Source: F23-B02 sp963633225 (GTDB lineage: Bacteria; Bacillota; Clostridia; Oscillospirales; Oscillospiraceae). From it: DNA of 64,000 bases. Location: the NCBI GenBank assembly GCA_963633225.1, contig CAVGXR010000051.1, forward strand, positions 105,802 through 169,801. Direction: 5' to 3'. Of the stretch, positions 27,063 through 35,168 are shown piece by piece; within the stretch, counting starts at the first letter, position 1; every line of letters begins with the position of its first letter. Position numbers and translations under genes: made by a program. Below the pieces are notes generated by a model that saw only the letters and a program-made list of their open reading frames with translations, did no database searches and was not told the DNA's origin.

Positions 27063-27935
27063 TTACTTTTTCTTTTTGAGCGCCGATGCACCGCCGACGA
27101 TCTCGGTGATCTCGGTCGTGATGGCTGCCTGACGTGCGCGGTTGAGCTTGAGGTCGAGCTCCGCGATGAGGTTCTTGGTGCTGTCGGACGCGGCGGTCAT
27201 TGCCGTCATACGCGCCGAGTGCTCGCCGCACTTGGTGTCCAGCAGAACGCTCATTATCTTGTTGTTGAGATACAGCTGCATAACGCTCTCAAGCACGCTG
27301 TCCACATCAGGCTCGAATATGTATATCCTGCTCAGACCGCCGTGCTTTTCGCTCTTTTCAGGCGCTGCCGGCAGGTACTGCACATTCATCGGATCCTGAC
27401 GCAGAGCCGTGACATAATGCTGATATACAAGGTGTATCTCGTCGTACTCACCGCTTATGTAGAGCTCCTTGAGATAGTCGGCTATCTCGAGCGCCTCGTC
27501 AATGCTCGGCGTGTCGCTCAGCTCGGAAAAGGTTCTTATTACATTGAGCCTGCTGTTTGCAAGCACATCCTTGCCCCATCTGCCGCAGACGACAAGGCCG
27601 TAGTCCTTGCCCGCCTGCTTTATGACGGAGTTTGCATAGTGCAGGATAGAGCTGTTGTACGCTCCGCACAGGCCGCGGTTGCCCAAAAACAGAACATAGC
27701 AGACCTTCTTCACCTCTTTATGAGGAATGATGAAGCGGTTTTCAAGGCTTGCGGTGCTCGACGACAGCAGGGCATCAATGACCTCCTGACTCTTTTCCGA
27801 GAAGGGGCGCATGGCCTGCATACTGCTCTGCGTCCTGCGCAGCTTCGACACAGCGACCATCTTCATGGCCTTGGTTATCTGCTCGGTATTCTTCACGCTT
27901 TTGATCCGCGTGCGTATGGCTCGCATATTAGCCAT
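27063..27935 (-). CDS. atpG: F1F0 ATP synthase subunit gamma
   Basis: 290 residues, normal length; ATG behind GGGAGG. The N-terminal 'MRAIRTRIKSVKNTEQITKAMKMVA' region and C-terminal 'RMTAMTAASDSTKNLI...NRARQAAITTEITEIVGGA' are the two conserved coiled-coil strands of the rotor shaft. It lies 24 bp after the alpha fusion gene. Confidence 0.97.
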   Translation of the reverse strand: MANMRAIRTRIKSVKNTEQITKAMKMVAVSKLRRTQSSMQAMRPFSEKSQEVIDALLSSSTASLENRFIIPHKEVKKVCYVLFLGNRGLCGAYNSSILHYANSVIKQAGKDYGLVVCGRWGKDVLANSRLNVIRTFSELSDTPSIDEALEIADYLKELYISGEYDEIHLVYQHYVTALRQDPMNVQYLPAAPEKSEKHGGLSRIYIFEPDVDSVLESVMQLYLNNKIMSVLLDTKCGEHSARMTAMTAASDSTKNLIAELDLKLNRARQAAITTEITEIVGGASALKKKK

Positions 27936-27959
27936 TTATGCCCCTCCCTTCTTCGTTCC

Positions 27960-30197
27960 TCAGAACGTTTTTTTGAAGTTTACGATACATTCTTTAAGCT
28001 TTGCCTGCTGCTCGCTGCTCAGCTTCTTGCCGCTGAGCACTTCAGCCTGAAATTCGGGATAAGTGCGGTTTACATAATCTATGAGCTCGGACTCGAAGCG
28101 TGCGATATCCGAAAGCTCGAGATCGTCCGCGTAGCCCTCGGACACTGCGAAGATCGCAATGACCTGATCGGCAGCGCTCATGGGAGAGTACTGACTCTGC
28201 TTGAGGACCTCGGTCATGCGTGCGCCGCGGTGCAGCGTATCACGCGTGGACTTATCCAGATCCGAGCCGAACTGTGCAAACGATGCAAGCTCACGGTACT
28301 GAGCAAGGTCAACACGCAGACGGCCTGCGACCTGCTTCATTGCGCCGAGCTGGGCTGCGCCGCCGACACGGGATACCGACAGGCCGACATTGATAGCCGG
28401 ACGCACGCCGGAGTGGAACAGATCGCTTTCAAGGAAGATCTGTCCGTCGGTGATGGAAATGACGTTTGTCGGGATATACGCCGAGATGTCGCCCGCCTGA
28501 GTTTCGATAATGGGCAGAGCGGTCATGCTGCCGCCGCCGGACTCTTCATTGAGACGTGCAGCACGCTCAAGCAGTCTTGAGTGCAGGTAGAAGACATCAC
28601 CGGGGTATGCTTCGCGTCCGGGCGGTCTCTGGAGAAGCAGAGAAAGCTCGCGGTAAGCGGTGGCCTGCTTGCTCAGGTCATCGTATATTATGAGGACATC
28701 CTTGCCCTTGTACATGAAGTATTCGCCCATTGCAGCGCCTGCGTATGGAGCTATGTACAGCATGGGCGCGGGCTCGGAGGCAGTTGCGGAGACGACGATG
28801 GTGTAATCCATAGCGCCGAAGCTGCGCAGCTTATCCACAACGCTTGCAACGGTCGATTCCTTCTGACCGATGGCAACATAGATGCAGATAACGTCCTTGC
28901 CCTTCTGATTGATGATAGCGTCGAGCGCTATTGCGGTCTTGCCCGTCTGGCGGTCGCCGATGATGAGCTCACGCTGGCCGCGGCCAATGGGAACGAGCGC
29001 GTCGATGGCCTTGAGGCCCGTCTGCATAGGCACGGAAACAGGCTGCCTTGCAAGCACGCTCGGTGCCGGACTCTCGACAGGACGGAAAGTGTCTGTCTTG
29101 ATGGAACCCTTGCCGTCGATGGGGCTGCCCATTGCGTCAACCACACGGCCGATTAGCTCGTCGCCCACGGGTACCTCGACGATACGTCCAGTGCGGCGGA
29201 CACTGTCGCCCTCCTGCAGATGACCGAACGGTCCGAGCAGGACGACACCGACATTGTCCTTATCCAGATCCTGAACCATGCCCTTGAGTCCGCCGGGGAA
29301 CTCGAGCATCTCGCCGGCCATAACGTCGGCAAGGCCGGATACGCGGCAGATGCCGTCACCGAGGGTGAGCACCTCGCCGGTCTGGTATACGTCAATACCG
29401 TCGTTTACCTTCTCAAGCTGCTGCTTGATGCCGTCGGCGATGGATCTCATCTGAGCGTCGCTCTGGCGGGTGTTGTCTTCAACATCCTGACTGAGTCTGT
29501 CAAGCGTGTGGGCAAGAGTGCCGTCATACACGGTATCGCCCACCTGCATACGCACGCCGCCTATCACGTCCGAATCGACCTCGTTATGGCATGAGATAAA
29601 GGTCTCGCATATGATCTGCGTGAGCTTCTTCATTTCATCGTCGCTCAGCGGCTGCGCACTCTTTATTGAAATGTCAAGTTTTTTAAGTTCGTTCATGTTC
29701 AAAATGTCACTCGGCATTGCCGATACCAATTCTTTAATTTGTTCTATAAACTTATCATTGAGCGCCTGCTTGGAGTTCTCAAAGCTGCCGCTGCGAAGTA
29801 CCTCAGCCGTTATCTCGGCAACGCGGCGCACCGCCTCGCCGGATACTCTGCCGCGCATCTGGGCCATGAGCTGACCTTCGCTGCTTTCGGCGTTTTCAAT
29901 GAGGCTCTTCGCCTCCTCCTCGCCGGCAGCCGCAATAGCCTCGCCGTCTGCCTTGGCCTGAGCCTCAGCATCCCTGAGAAGCTGCTGCTTGCGCTCTTCG
30001 TTCTCGGCCTTCGCTTTATCTATATCCTCGCCGAGTGCCTTGGCTTTTGCCTTGGCCTTCTCCGAGCTTTCGATCTCCTCGCCGATGCCGCGTCTGCGGC
30101 TTCCGAACATTTTATCGAAAAGCCCCAGCTTGCGGCAGACGATGAACAAAGCGCCGAACAGTATGATAAAGTTAACTATCTTCCATATGATTTCCAC
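27960..30197 (-). CDS. atpA: ATP synthase b-like/delta/alpha triple fusion
   Basis: 745 residues against about 500 for a normal alpha; GTG start at 30197 behind GGAGGG. Residues 5-22 are a membrane helix and about 35-160 a charged coiled coil, together like subunit b. About 167-240 match the C-terminal domain of subunit delta (ISIKSAQPLSDDEMKKL, then VIGGVRMQVGDTVYDGT). From about 250 it is a complete alpha, with GDRQTGKT at 414-421 and the usual downstream motifs. No stop or internal ribosome site separates the parts; the Met at 250 lacks a Shine-Dalgarno. No separate atpH is present in the operon. Alpha is present three times per F1, b and delta two and one times, so processing or an unusual stalk is implied. 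A b-delta fusion is known in mycobacteria. Confidence 0.92.
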   Translation of the reverse strand: MEIIWKIVNFIILFGALFIVCRKLGLFDKMFGSRRRGIGEEIESSEKAKAKAKALGEDIDKAKAENEERKQQLLRDAEAQAKADGEAIAAAGEEEAKSLIENAESSEGQLMAQMRGRVSGEAVRRVAEITAEVLRSGSFENSKQALNDKFIEQIKELVSAMPSDILNMNELKKLDISIKSAQPLSDDEMKKLTQIICETFISCHNEVDSDVIGGVRMQVGDTVYDGTLAHTLDRLSQDVEDNTRQSDAQMRSIADGIKQQLEKVNDGIDVYQTGEVLTLGDGICRVSGLADVMAGEMLEFPGGLKGMVQDLDKDNVGVVLLGPFGHLQEGDSVRRTGRIVEVPVGDELIGRVVDAMGSPIDGKGSIKTDTFRPVESPAPSVLARQPVSVPMQTGLKAIDALVPIGRGQRELIIGDRQTGKTAIALDAIINQKGKDVICIYVAIGQKESTVASVVDKLRSFGAMDYTIVVSATASEPAPMLYIAPYAGAAMGEYFMYKGKDVLIIYDDLSKQATAYRELSLLLQRPPGREAYPGDVFYLHSRLLERAARLNEESGGGSMTALPIIETQAGDISAYIPTNVISITDGQIFLESDLFHSGVRPAINVGLSVSRVGGAAQLGAMKQVAGRLRVDLAQYRELASFAQFGSDLDKSTRDTLHRGARMTEVLKQSQYSPMSAADQVIAIFAVSEGYADDLELSDIARFESELIDYVNRTYPEFQAEVLSGKKLSSEQQAKLKECIVNFKKTF

Positions 30198-30243
30198 TTG
30201 AGAACTATCCCTCCTTTCCCGTATTTCCTGTTATACATCGGGA

Positions 30244-30738
30244 TTACTCCTTGCTCTTGCCGACACATTCGTCGATGAGCTGCCTGTTTTCCGCAGAGCC
30301 GCCGCCGACAAGCCGGTCGGACAGCAGTGCAACGAACTCGGACATGCTGCCGTCTATTTCGCTGGCGGCTGCCTTCTCCTCGTTCTTTACGCGCTCACGA
30401 ACGTTTTTGTGAAGCTGCTCAGCCTCGGCATGGGCTGCGCTGAGCACCTCGCCCTTTGCCTTTTCCGCGTCGCTGCGGGCTGCGTTTATAACGCCTCTCG
30501 CGTCAGCGCCGGTCTGCGCAAGCTCCTGTGCAAGCTGTGCCTTGTTCTCCTCAAGTGCTGCCTCGGCCTTTTTGCCCTCGGCAAGTCCCTCGTCTATGCG
30601 CGCTTTTCGTGCGTCCATAAAGCTCAGGACAGGCTTGAGAAGTATTTTGTTCAACAGGAACATAAACAGGAAGAAGCTGATAATAGTCAGTATGAATTCA
30701 GGTACGCTGATCTGAAGTCCTACTATATCTAAAATCAA
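30244..30738 (-). CDS. atpF: F1F0 ATP synthase subunit b
   Basis: 164 residues, normal length, with a TTG start at 30738 behind GGGGGAG. One N-terminal membrane helix (about 14-31) is followed by 'LLKPVLSFMDARKARIDEGLAEGKKAEAALEENKAQ', the typical b dimerisation coiled coil. Together with the b-like N-terminus of the alpha fusion the operon encodes two different b-type stalks, as in b/b' systems. Confidence 0.95.
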   Translation of the reverse strand: MILDIVGLQISVPEFILTIISFFLFMFLLNKILLKPVLSFMDARKARIDEGLAEGKKAEAALEENKAQLAQELAQTGADARGVINAARSDAEKAKGEVLSAAHAEAEQLHKNVRERVKNEEKAAASEIDGSMSEFVALLSDRLVGGGSAENRQLIDECVGKSKE

Positions 30739-30774
30739 TCCGGTCTCCCCCTTTCAAGATGCATTTTCGCTGAG

Positions 30775-31008
30775 TTACATCTTGGCAATAAGCATGAATG
30801 CGATGACCAGACCGTAGATAGCCAGCGCTTCCATAAAGCCCATTGCAAGGATCATGACAGACTGGAGCTGTCCCTTCATGTCCGGCTGGCGTGCCATGCC
30901 CTCGAGCGCCTTGGACGCTGCAAGACCCTGACCGATACCAACACCGATAGTGCTCAGGCCGATGGCCAGTGCTACGCCTATTGCGATAAGACCCTGTGCT
31001 ATTGACAT
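30775..31008 (-). CDS. atpE: F1F0 ATP synthase subunit c
   Basis: 77 residues: two membrane helices joined by the polar loop ARQPDMKG. The ion-binding carboxylate is the Glu in GFMEALAIYG. A Gln in the first helix (GIGQGLAASKA) aligns with the Gln of Na+-binding c-rings, but the Ser and Thr that normally follow the Glu in Na+ types are Ala and Leu. Proton coupling is therefore more likely, by motif only. Confidence 0.96.
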   Translation of the reverse strand: MSIAQGLIAIGVALAIGLSTIGVGIGQGLAASKALEGMARQPDMKGQLQSVMILAMGFMEALAIYGLVIAFMLIAKM

Positions 31009-31046
31009 TTGTATTTCCTCCTATAATTGTGTATGTGTTTACTTAG

Positions 31047-31703
31047 TTATTCTTCGTCCGAGGTCGCTTCATTTATAAATACTGCAAGCAGCATCGTAAA
31101 GACCATTGCCTGAATGAAGCAGAACAGGAGACTCAGTATGTGCATGACTATAGGCAGGCCCACCGGGAACAGGCCGAACAGCGTTTCCGCCGCCAGCTCT
31201 TCGCCGTAGATATTGCCGTACAGTCGCAGCGCCATGGAAAGCGGGCGCGTGAACTGCTCCAGAATGAGGATCGGGAACAGGAACGCAAAGGGCTTGAAGA
31301 ACGTACCCAGATATTTGCCGAGACCGTGCTTTTTTATGCCCGAGGACTGGATAGTCACAAAGGAGATCGTTGACAGCGCCGCCGTTACCGTCAGCACCGA
31401 GGTAGGCACCGTGAACAGCTCGCCGGAGCCCGGGATAAGTCCCGAATAGTTGCAGACGATGATCAGAATGAAGAACGAAGCAAGCATCGGGAAATAGTGC
31501 CGCGCCTTCTTCTCCCCCAGAACACCGGCGAAGAAGCTCAGAAGTCCTGACACCGCCATCTCCGCCATGTTTTGCAGCGGTCCGGGCACATCCTTCATCT
31601 TCCGCGTCGCTATAAAGCTCACGAGCAGTATCAGCGCCATGATCACCCACATTGAATATATCGTCTTTGTAGGCATCAAAAAGTTTTCAAAAAATTCTTT
31701 CAA
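31047..31703 (-). CDS. atpB: F1F0 ATP synthase subunit a
   Basis: 218 residues, with a TTG start at 31703 about 8 nt after GGAGGTG, overlapping the stop of the upstream gene (TTGA). Five to six membrane helices are evident. The essential Arg lies in SMALRLYGNIYGEELA, and the last helix 'FCFIQAMVFTMLLAVFI' with Gln completes the half-channel motifs. Starting at a later ATG would remove the first residues only. Confidence 0.95.
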   Translation of the reverse strand: MKEFFENFLMPTKTIYSMWVIMALILLVSFIATRKMKDVPGPLQNMAEMAVSGLLSFFAGVLGEKKARHYFPMLASFFILIIVCNYSGLIPGSGELFTVPTSVLTVTAALSTISFVTIQSSGIKKHGLGKYLGTFFKPFAFLFPILILEQFTRPLSMALRLYGNIYGEELAAETLFGLFPVGLPIVMHILSLLFCFIQAMVFTMLLAVFINEATSDEE

Positions 31704-32026
31704 TTTTTTTCACCTCCGTCCGCCGTTTCTTTGCTTTGCGGCTGAGTTTTCCTGACCATATGCCTTAAAAACATCATCCCGCCCAGCGACAGTCCGACAG
31801 CGGCGGCAATGAGCGTCGCCATCATCGGGAGCTTATACGCACGGCAGATAAAAAAGCAGGCCGCCAGCGCCGCAGCGTCAAGCAGCAGCCGCAGAAGGTT
31901 CACACCCATAACGGCAGCCATGTTCGACGCATTCATATTGGCTTTGCTTATTCTCATGTTGACATACGCAACGCCCGTTCCGAGCAGCGCACCGCCCAGC
32001 ACAGACAAAATATCTGTCAGATTCAT
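31700..32026 (-). CDS. AtpI-like ATP synthase accessory membrane protein
   Basis: 108 residues, ATG with GAGGATG upstream. About four membrane helices are predicted, with a basic C-terminus. Size, topology and position as first gene ahead of atpB fit the variable AtpI/AtpZ group that aids c-ring assembly or Mg2+ supply; the sequence itself is not strongly diagnostic. It overlaps atpB by 4 bp. Confidence 0.65.
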   Translation of the reverse strand: MNLTDILSVLGGALLGTGVAYVNMRISKANMNASNMAAVMGVNLLRLLLDAAALAACFFICRAYKLPMMATLIAAAVGLSLGGMMFLRHMVRKTQPQSKETADGGEKN

Positions 32027-32078
32027 AAGCTCATCCTCACGTTAGCGGTAATTGGCCAAGGTATTATGCAACATTATT

Positions 32079-32107
32079 ATTTAACACCAAATTAACGCGA
32101 ATTGCAA
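32079..32107 (-). promoter_or_regulatory. Possible promoter of the atp operon
   Basis: Minus-strand TTGCAA (32102-32107), 17-bp spacer, TTAAAT (32079-32084). A weak match in a very AT-rich gap. Confidence 0.3.
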
Positions 32108-32235
32108 CGGAATTTTTCGTTTTTTTTAACAATTTTGATGAATTGCACAATTTTTGTGCTTAAATCGGTTCAGCATTTTGCATAGTTAATTTACTATCAT
32201 TCTTTTCTTTCCGATGTTGTTTATTGTTAAAACAC

Positions 32236-32264
32236 TTGCCCGTTTTCTGTGTGTATGATATCAT
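32236..32264 (+). promoter_or_regulatory. Promoter of the small membrane protein gene
   Basis: TTGCCC (32236-32241), 17-bp spacer, TATCAT (32259-32264), 29 bp before the start codon. Confidence 0.5.
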
Positions 32265-32292
32265 CAAAGCAGCAGCTCAAGGAGGAGACACA

Positions 32293-32745
32293 ATGGAAAC
32301 TTTGATAATCATCGGGATCGTACTGGCAGCCGCGGCAAGCGTTTTTATCTGCGCAAGGGTATTGCCGAGGAAATATGACGGCAAAACTGGCAGTAAGTTC
32401 CTTCAGCTTCTGCACGATTATTTTAATTTCAAGACCTTTTATGTCGAGGTTCTGACGAAATTCATTTTCGTGCTTCTGACCTGCGCATGTGTGTTCGTCG
32501 GCTTTCTTCTCATGTTCGGCGAATTTGAATACTACGGCTATTTCGGCATGAGGTTTACGCAGAGCACCTTTCTCTACGGGCTCGGGCTCATGCTGCTCGG
32601 GCCGCTCGTACTGCGCGTAACATACGAGTTTGTCATGATGGCGATACTGCTTGTTCAGAATGTCATAAGCATAAACCGAAAGCTGAAGCTGCCGGAGTAC
32701 AGGCCCTCCCCTGCCTCATCCGAAACAAAAAGCGAAGAAGATTGA
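32293..32745 (+). CDS. Small membrane protein, DUF4282-like
   Basis: 150 residues from the ATG at 32293, 8 nt after AAGGAGGAG; the frame is open further upstream but lacks a ribosome site. There is an N-terminal helix, then a domain 'LHDYFNFKTFYVEVLTKFIF' with two more helices and 'LGPLVLRVTYEFVMMAILLVQNVISINRKL', which resembles the DUF4282 pattern ending in a conserved Arg-x-x-x-Glu. Function unknown. Monocistronic between its promoter and a terminator. Confidence 0.65.
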   Translation: METLIIIGIVLAAAASVFICARVLPRKYDGKTGSKFLQLLHDYFNFKTFYVEVLTKFIFVLLTCACVFVGFLLMFGEFEYYGYFGMRFTQSTFLYGLGLMLLGPLVLRVTYEFVMMAILLVQNVISINRKLKLPEYRPSPASSETKSEED

Positions 32746-32750
32746 CAAAG

Positions 32751-32774
32751 CCCCACCGTCCGTAAACGGTGGGG
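32751..32774. terminator. Bidirectional terminator
   Basis: 9-bp stem CCCCACCGT/ACGGTGGGG with a 6-nt loop, then GTGTAATTTTT. It lies between the DUF4282-like gene and the convergent permease gene. Confidence 0.8.
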
Positions 32775-32782
32775 TGTAATTT

Positions 32783-33709
32783 TTACAGGCTCAGGCCGAG
32801 GAGCGGTATCAGAACGGGGATGGTGAACATTGAGAGCACCGTGCCGAGGAAAATGGTCTCCGATGCCTCGATGCCGTCGCGCCCGTAGTCCATGCCGAGT
32901 ATTGCGCACACGACCGCCGAGGGGCAGGCTGCTATGATGACTATCGAGCCGAGCATCACGGTATCGCTGATGAAGAATCTGAGCACGAGCCAGACCAGCA
33001 CCGGCGCTGCGATCAGGCGCATGAAGTTAAGCCCGTACAGCCGCGGGTGGATGAAAGCGTCCTTTATTGAAACATTGCCCAGCGAAAGGCCGATGCACAT
33101 CATTGAAAGCGGTATGCAGGCATCGGCCAGCATATCGACAGCATCGTCTATTATAAGCGGAACGGGTATCTCGAAGAAGAATATGACCGTTGCGATTATC
33201 GTTGCGATAACGGGCACATTTATCATGTTTTTTATGTTTATCTTCTCCCCGCTCTCGCTGCCGCGCTGCAGGAACATGACTCCGACGGTATAAAGGAAGA
33301 TATTAAACGGTATGTTGCCGAGGGATGCAAAAAATATCGCATTCTCGCCGTAGACTGCGGAGATGACGGGAACTCCCATAAATCCGAGGTTTGAAAAGGA
33401 TGTCACGAGCCTGTACATGCCCTTGTCGCCGTTTTTTATGCGCAGGGCTGCCGGACTTAAATAGCCGACGGCAAGGCAGATGAGCTGGGCAAGGCTCAGC
33501 ATTGCTATGCCGAAGAGCATGTCGCTCCTTGTCATGCCGAGGTCCTTGTTGATAACCGACGAGAGTATCGTTCCGGCCAGAAACACGTTCATGACCATTT
33601 TGCTCAGTCCCTTGTTAAACTCGGGGCCTACGAGCTTTATTTTTGCGCATATGTATCCAAGCGCCAGAATGATAACAAGCAGCGCCATTTTTTCAAATAT
33701 AACAAGCAT
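32783..33709 (-). CDS. AEC-family permease (auxin efflux carrier type)
   Basis: 308 residues from the ATG at 33709, behind AAGGA; a TTG 21 bp upstream overlapping mgtE has no ribosome site. About ten membrane helices are visible, with the first pattern 'VIILALGYICAKIKLVG...FNKGLSKMVMNVFLAGTIL' and a repeated second half, as in AEC transporters such as malate permease MleP. Substrate not determinable. It follows mgtE closely in the same operon. Confidence 0.88.
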   Translation of the reverse strand: MLVIFEKMALLVIILALGYICAKIKLVGPEFNKGLSKMVMNVFLAGTILSSVINKDLGMTRSDMLFGIAMLSLAQLICLAVGYLSPAALRIKNGDKGMYRLVTSFSNLGFMGVPVISAVYGENAIFFASLGNIPFNIFLYTVGVMFLQRGSESGEKINIKNMINVPVIATIIATVIFFFEIPVPLIIDDAVDMLADACIPLSMMCIGLSLGNVSIKDAFIHPRLYGLNFMRLIAAPVLVWLVLRFFISDTVMLGSIVIIAACPSAVVCAILGMDYGRDGIEASETIFLGTVLSMFTIPVLIPLLGLSL

Positions 33710-33726
33710 ATATATGTCCTTACTGA

Positions 33727-35127
33727 TCAAAAGCTGATCATGAGCTTTGCGATCTCAAAATAAATGAGAAGCGATACCGCGTCGGTTATCGTGGATATGA
33801 GCGGGTTTGCCATGACCGCGGGGTCAACGCCGAGCTTTTCCGCGGCAATGGGCAGAACGCTGCCGACGACCTTTGCAAACATGACAATGAAAACTATCGA
33901 AAGGCTTACAACCGCGGCTACGGTAAGCGTGACACTGGCATTGCCGAGAAGCAGTCTGTCCACAAGCAGCATTTTGACAAAATTAACAGCCGCAAGCGTT
34001 GTTCCGCAGAGGATCGCGACCCTGAATTCCTTCCATATGACCCTGCCTACATCCTCGGGCTCTGTATCGCCGAGGGAAATGCTTCGTATGACGGCGGTCG
34101 AGGCCTGTGCGCCGGAGTTGCCTCCCGTGCCCATGAGCATGGGGATAAAGCTTATCAGCACGGCCTGCACCGCAAGCGCATCCTCAAAGGAATTTATTAT
34201 CATGCTCGTAAACGTTGCCGAGAGCATGAGGAACATCAGCCACGGGACGCGGCGCTTCCACATATCAAAGGCGCTCGTTCTCGAATACGGCTTATCCGAA
34301 GGCGTCATTGCGGCCATGAGTTCGAAGTCCTCGGTGGCCTCGGCTTCCATAACGTCGATAACGTCGTCAACGGTTACGATGCCGACGAGGCGGCCTTCCT
34401 TATCCACAACAGGCAGCGCCATGAGGTCGTAGTCGGAGATCTTCTCGGCTGCCTCCTCCTGATCGTCATGCGTCATGCAGAATACTACATTTGTATCCAT
34501 GATGTCCTCGATGACCGTCTCATCGTCGGAAAGCAGAAGGTCCTTGACCGACAGAACACCCTCGAGCTTACGGTCGGCAGAGGTGACAAAGCAGGTGTAG
34601 ATAGTTTCCTTATCCTCGCCTATCCTGCGTATGCGCGCAATGGATTCGCGCACGTTCATGTATTTTTTCAGATCCACGAACTCCGCAGTCATAATGCTGC
34701 CGGCAGAGTTTTCGGGATAGTTGAGATACTGGTTGATGAGCCTTCGCGTCTCGGGCGTTGCCGTGCGCATGACGCGCTTTACGACATTTGCCGGAAGCTC
34801 CTCCATCATATCAACGGCATCGTCAACGTACAGCTCTTCAATGATAGACGACAGCTCGGAGTCGGTGATGGAGTTTATTATCTGCTCCTGCTCGGGTGAA
34901 TCGAAGTTTGCAAAAACGTCTGCCGCCATCTGCTTGGACAGAAGCCTGAACACCATCGGCATACGGTTATCGCCTATCTCAGACAGAAACTCCGCCACGT
35001 CGAACTCGTTCATGTCCTCAAGGCGGAGCTGGAGCTCCTTCATTTTGCGCTCATCGAGAAGCTGCATGAGCTCACCGGCCTGCTTATCGCGTCTGGTCTC
35101 AAAGTCCATATTCTCCATGTCTTCCAT
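33727..35127 (-). CDS. mgtE: MgtE-family magnesium channel
   Basis: 466 residues, full length. Order: MgtE N domain (about 20-130, with 'ELPANVVKRVMRTATPETRRLINQYL' and 'YPENSAGSIMT'), two CBS domains (about 135-260), a plug helix, and five membrane helices with the pore signature 'MLMGTGGNSGAQASTAVIR'. MgtE takes up Mg2+ and is gated by cytoplasmic Mg2+ binding to the N and CBS domains. No M-box riboswitch is present in the 41-bp gap upstream, so RNA-level Mg2+ control is not apparent. Confidence 0.97.
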   Translation of the reverse strand: MEDMENMDFETRRDKQAGELMQLLDERKMKELQLRLEDMNEFDVAEFLSEIGDNRMPMVFRLLSKQMAADVFANFDSPEQEQIINSITDSELSSIIEELYVDDAVDMMEELPANVVKRVMRTATPETRRLINQYLNYPENSAGSIMTAEFVDLKKYMNVRESIARIRRIGEDKETIYTCFVTSADRKLEGVLSVKDLLLSDDETVIEDIMDTNVVFCMTHDDQEEAAEKISDYDLMALPVVDKEGRLVGIVTVDDVIDVMEAEATEDFELMAAMTPSDKPYSRTSAFDMWKRRVPWLMFLMLSATFTSMIINSFEDALAVQAVLISFIPMLMGTGGNSGAQASTAVIRSISLGDTEPEDVGRVIWKEFRVAILCGTTLAAVNFVKMLLVDRLLLGNASVTLTVAAVVSLSIVFIVMFAKVVGSVLPIAAEKLGVDPAVMANPLISTITDAVSLLIYFEIAKLMISF

Positions 35128-35168
35128 ATCAGGAGTCTCCTTTCATTATAATTTGTTTTTCGGAAAAA

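Noticed and set aside
26961..28580. 539-codon plus-strand open frame
   Set aside because: Antisense to atpD, atpG and the alpha fusion, which have full catalytic motifs; no promoter or ribosome site.
29430..29460. Internal start producing a free alpha subunit
   Set aside because: The Met at about residue 250 of the fusion is not preceded by a Shine-Dalgarno sequence, so separate translation is not supported.
35128..35168. M-box magnesium riboswitch before mgtE
   Set aside because: The gap is only 41 bp and has no such structure.
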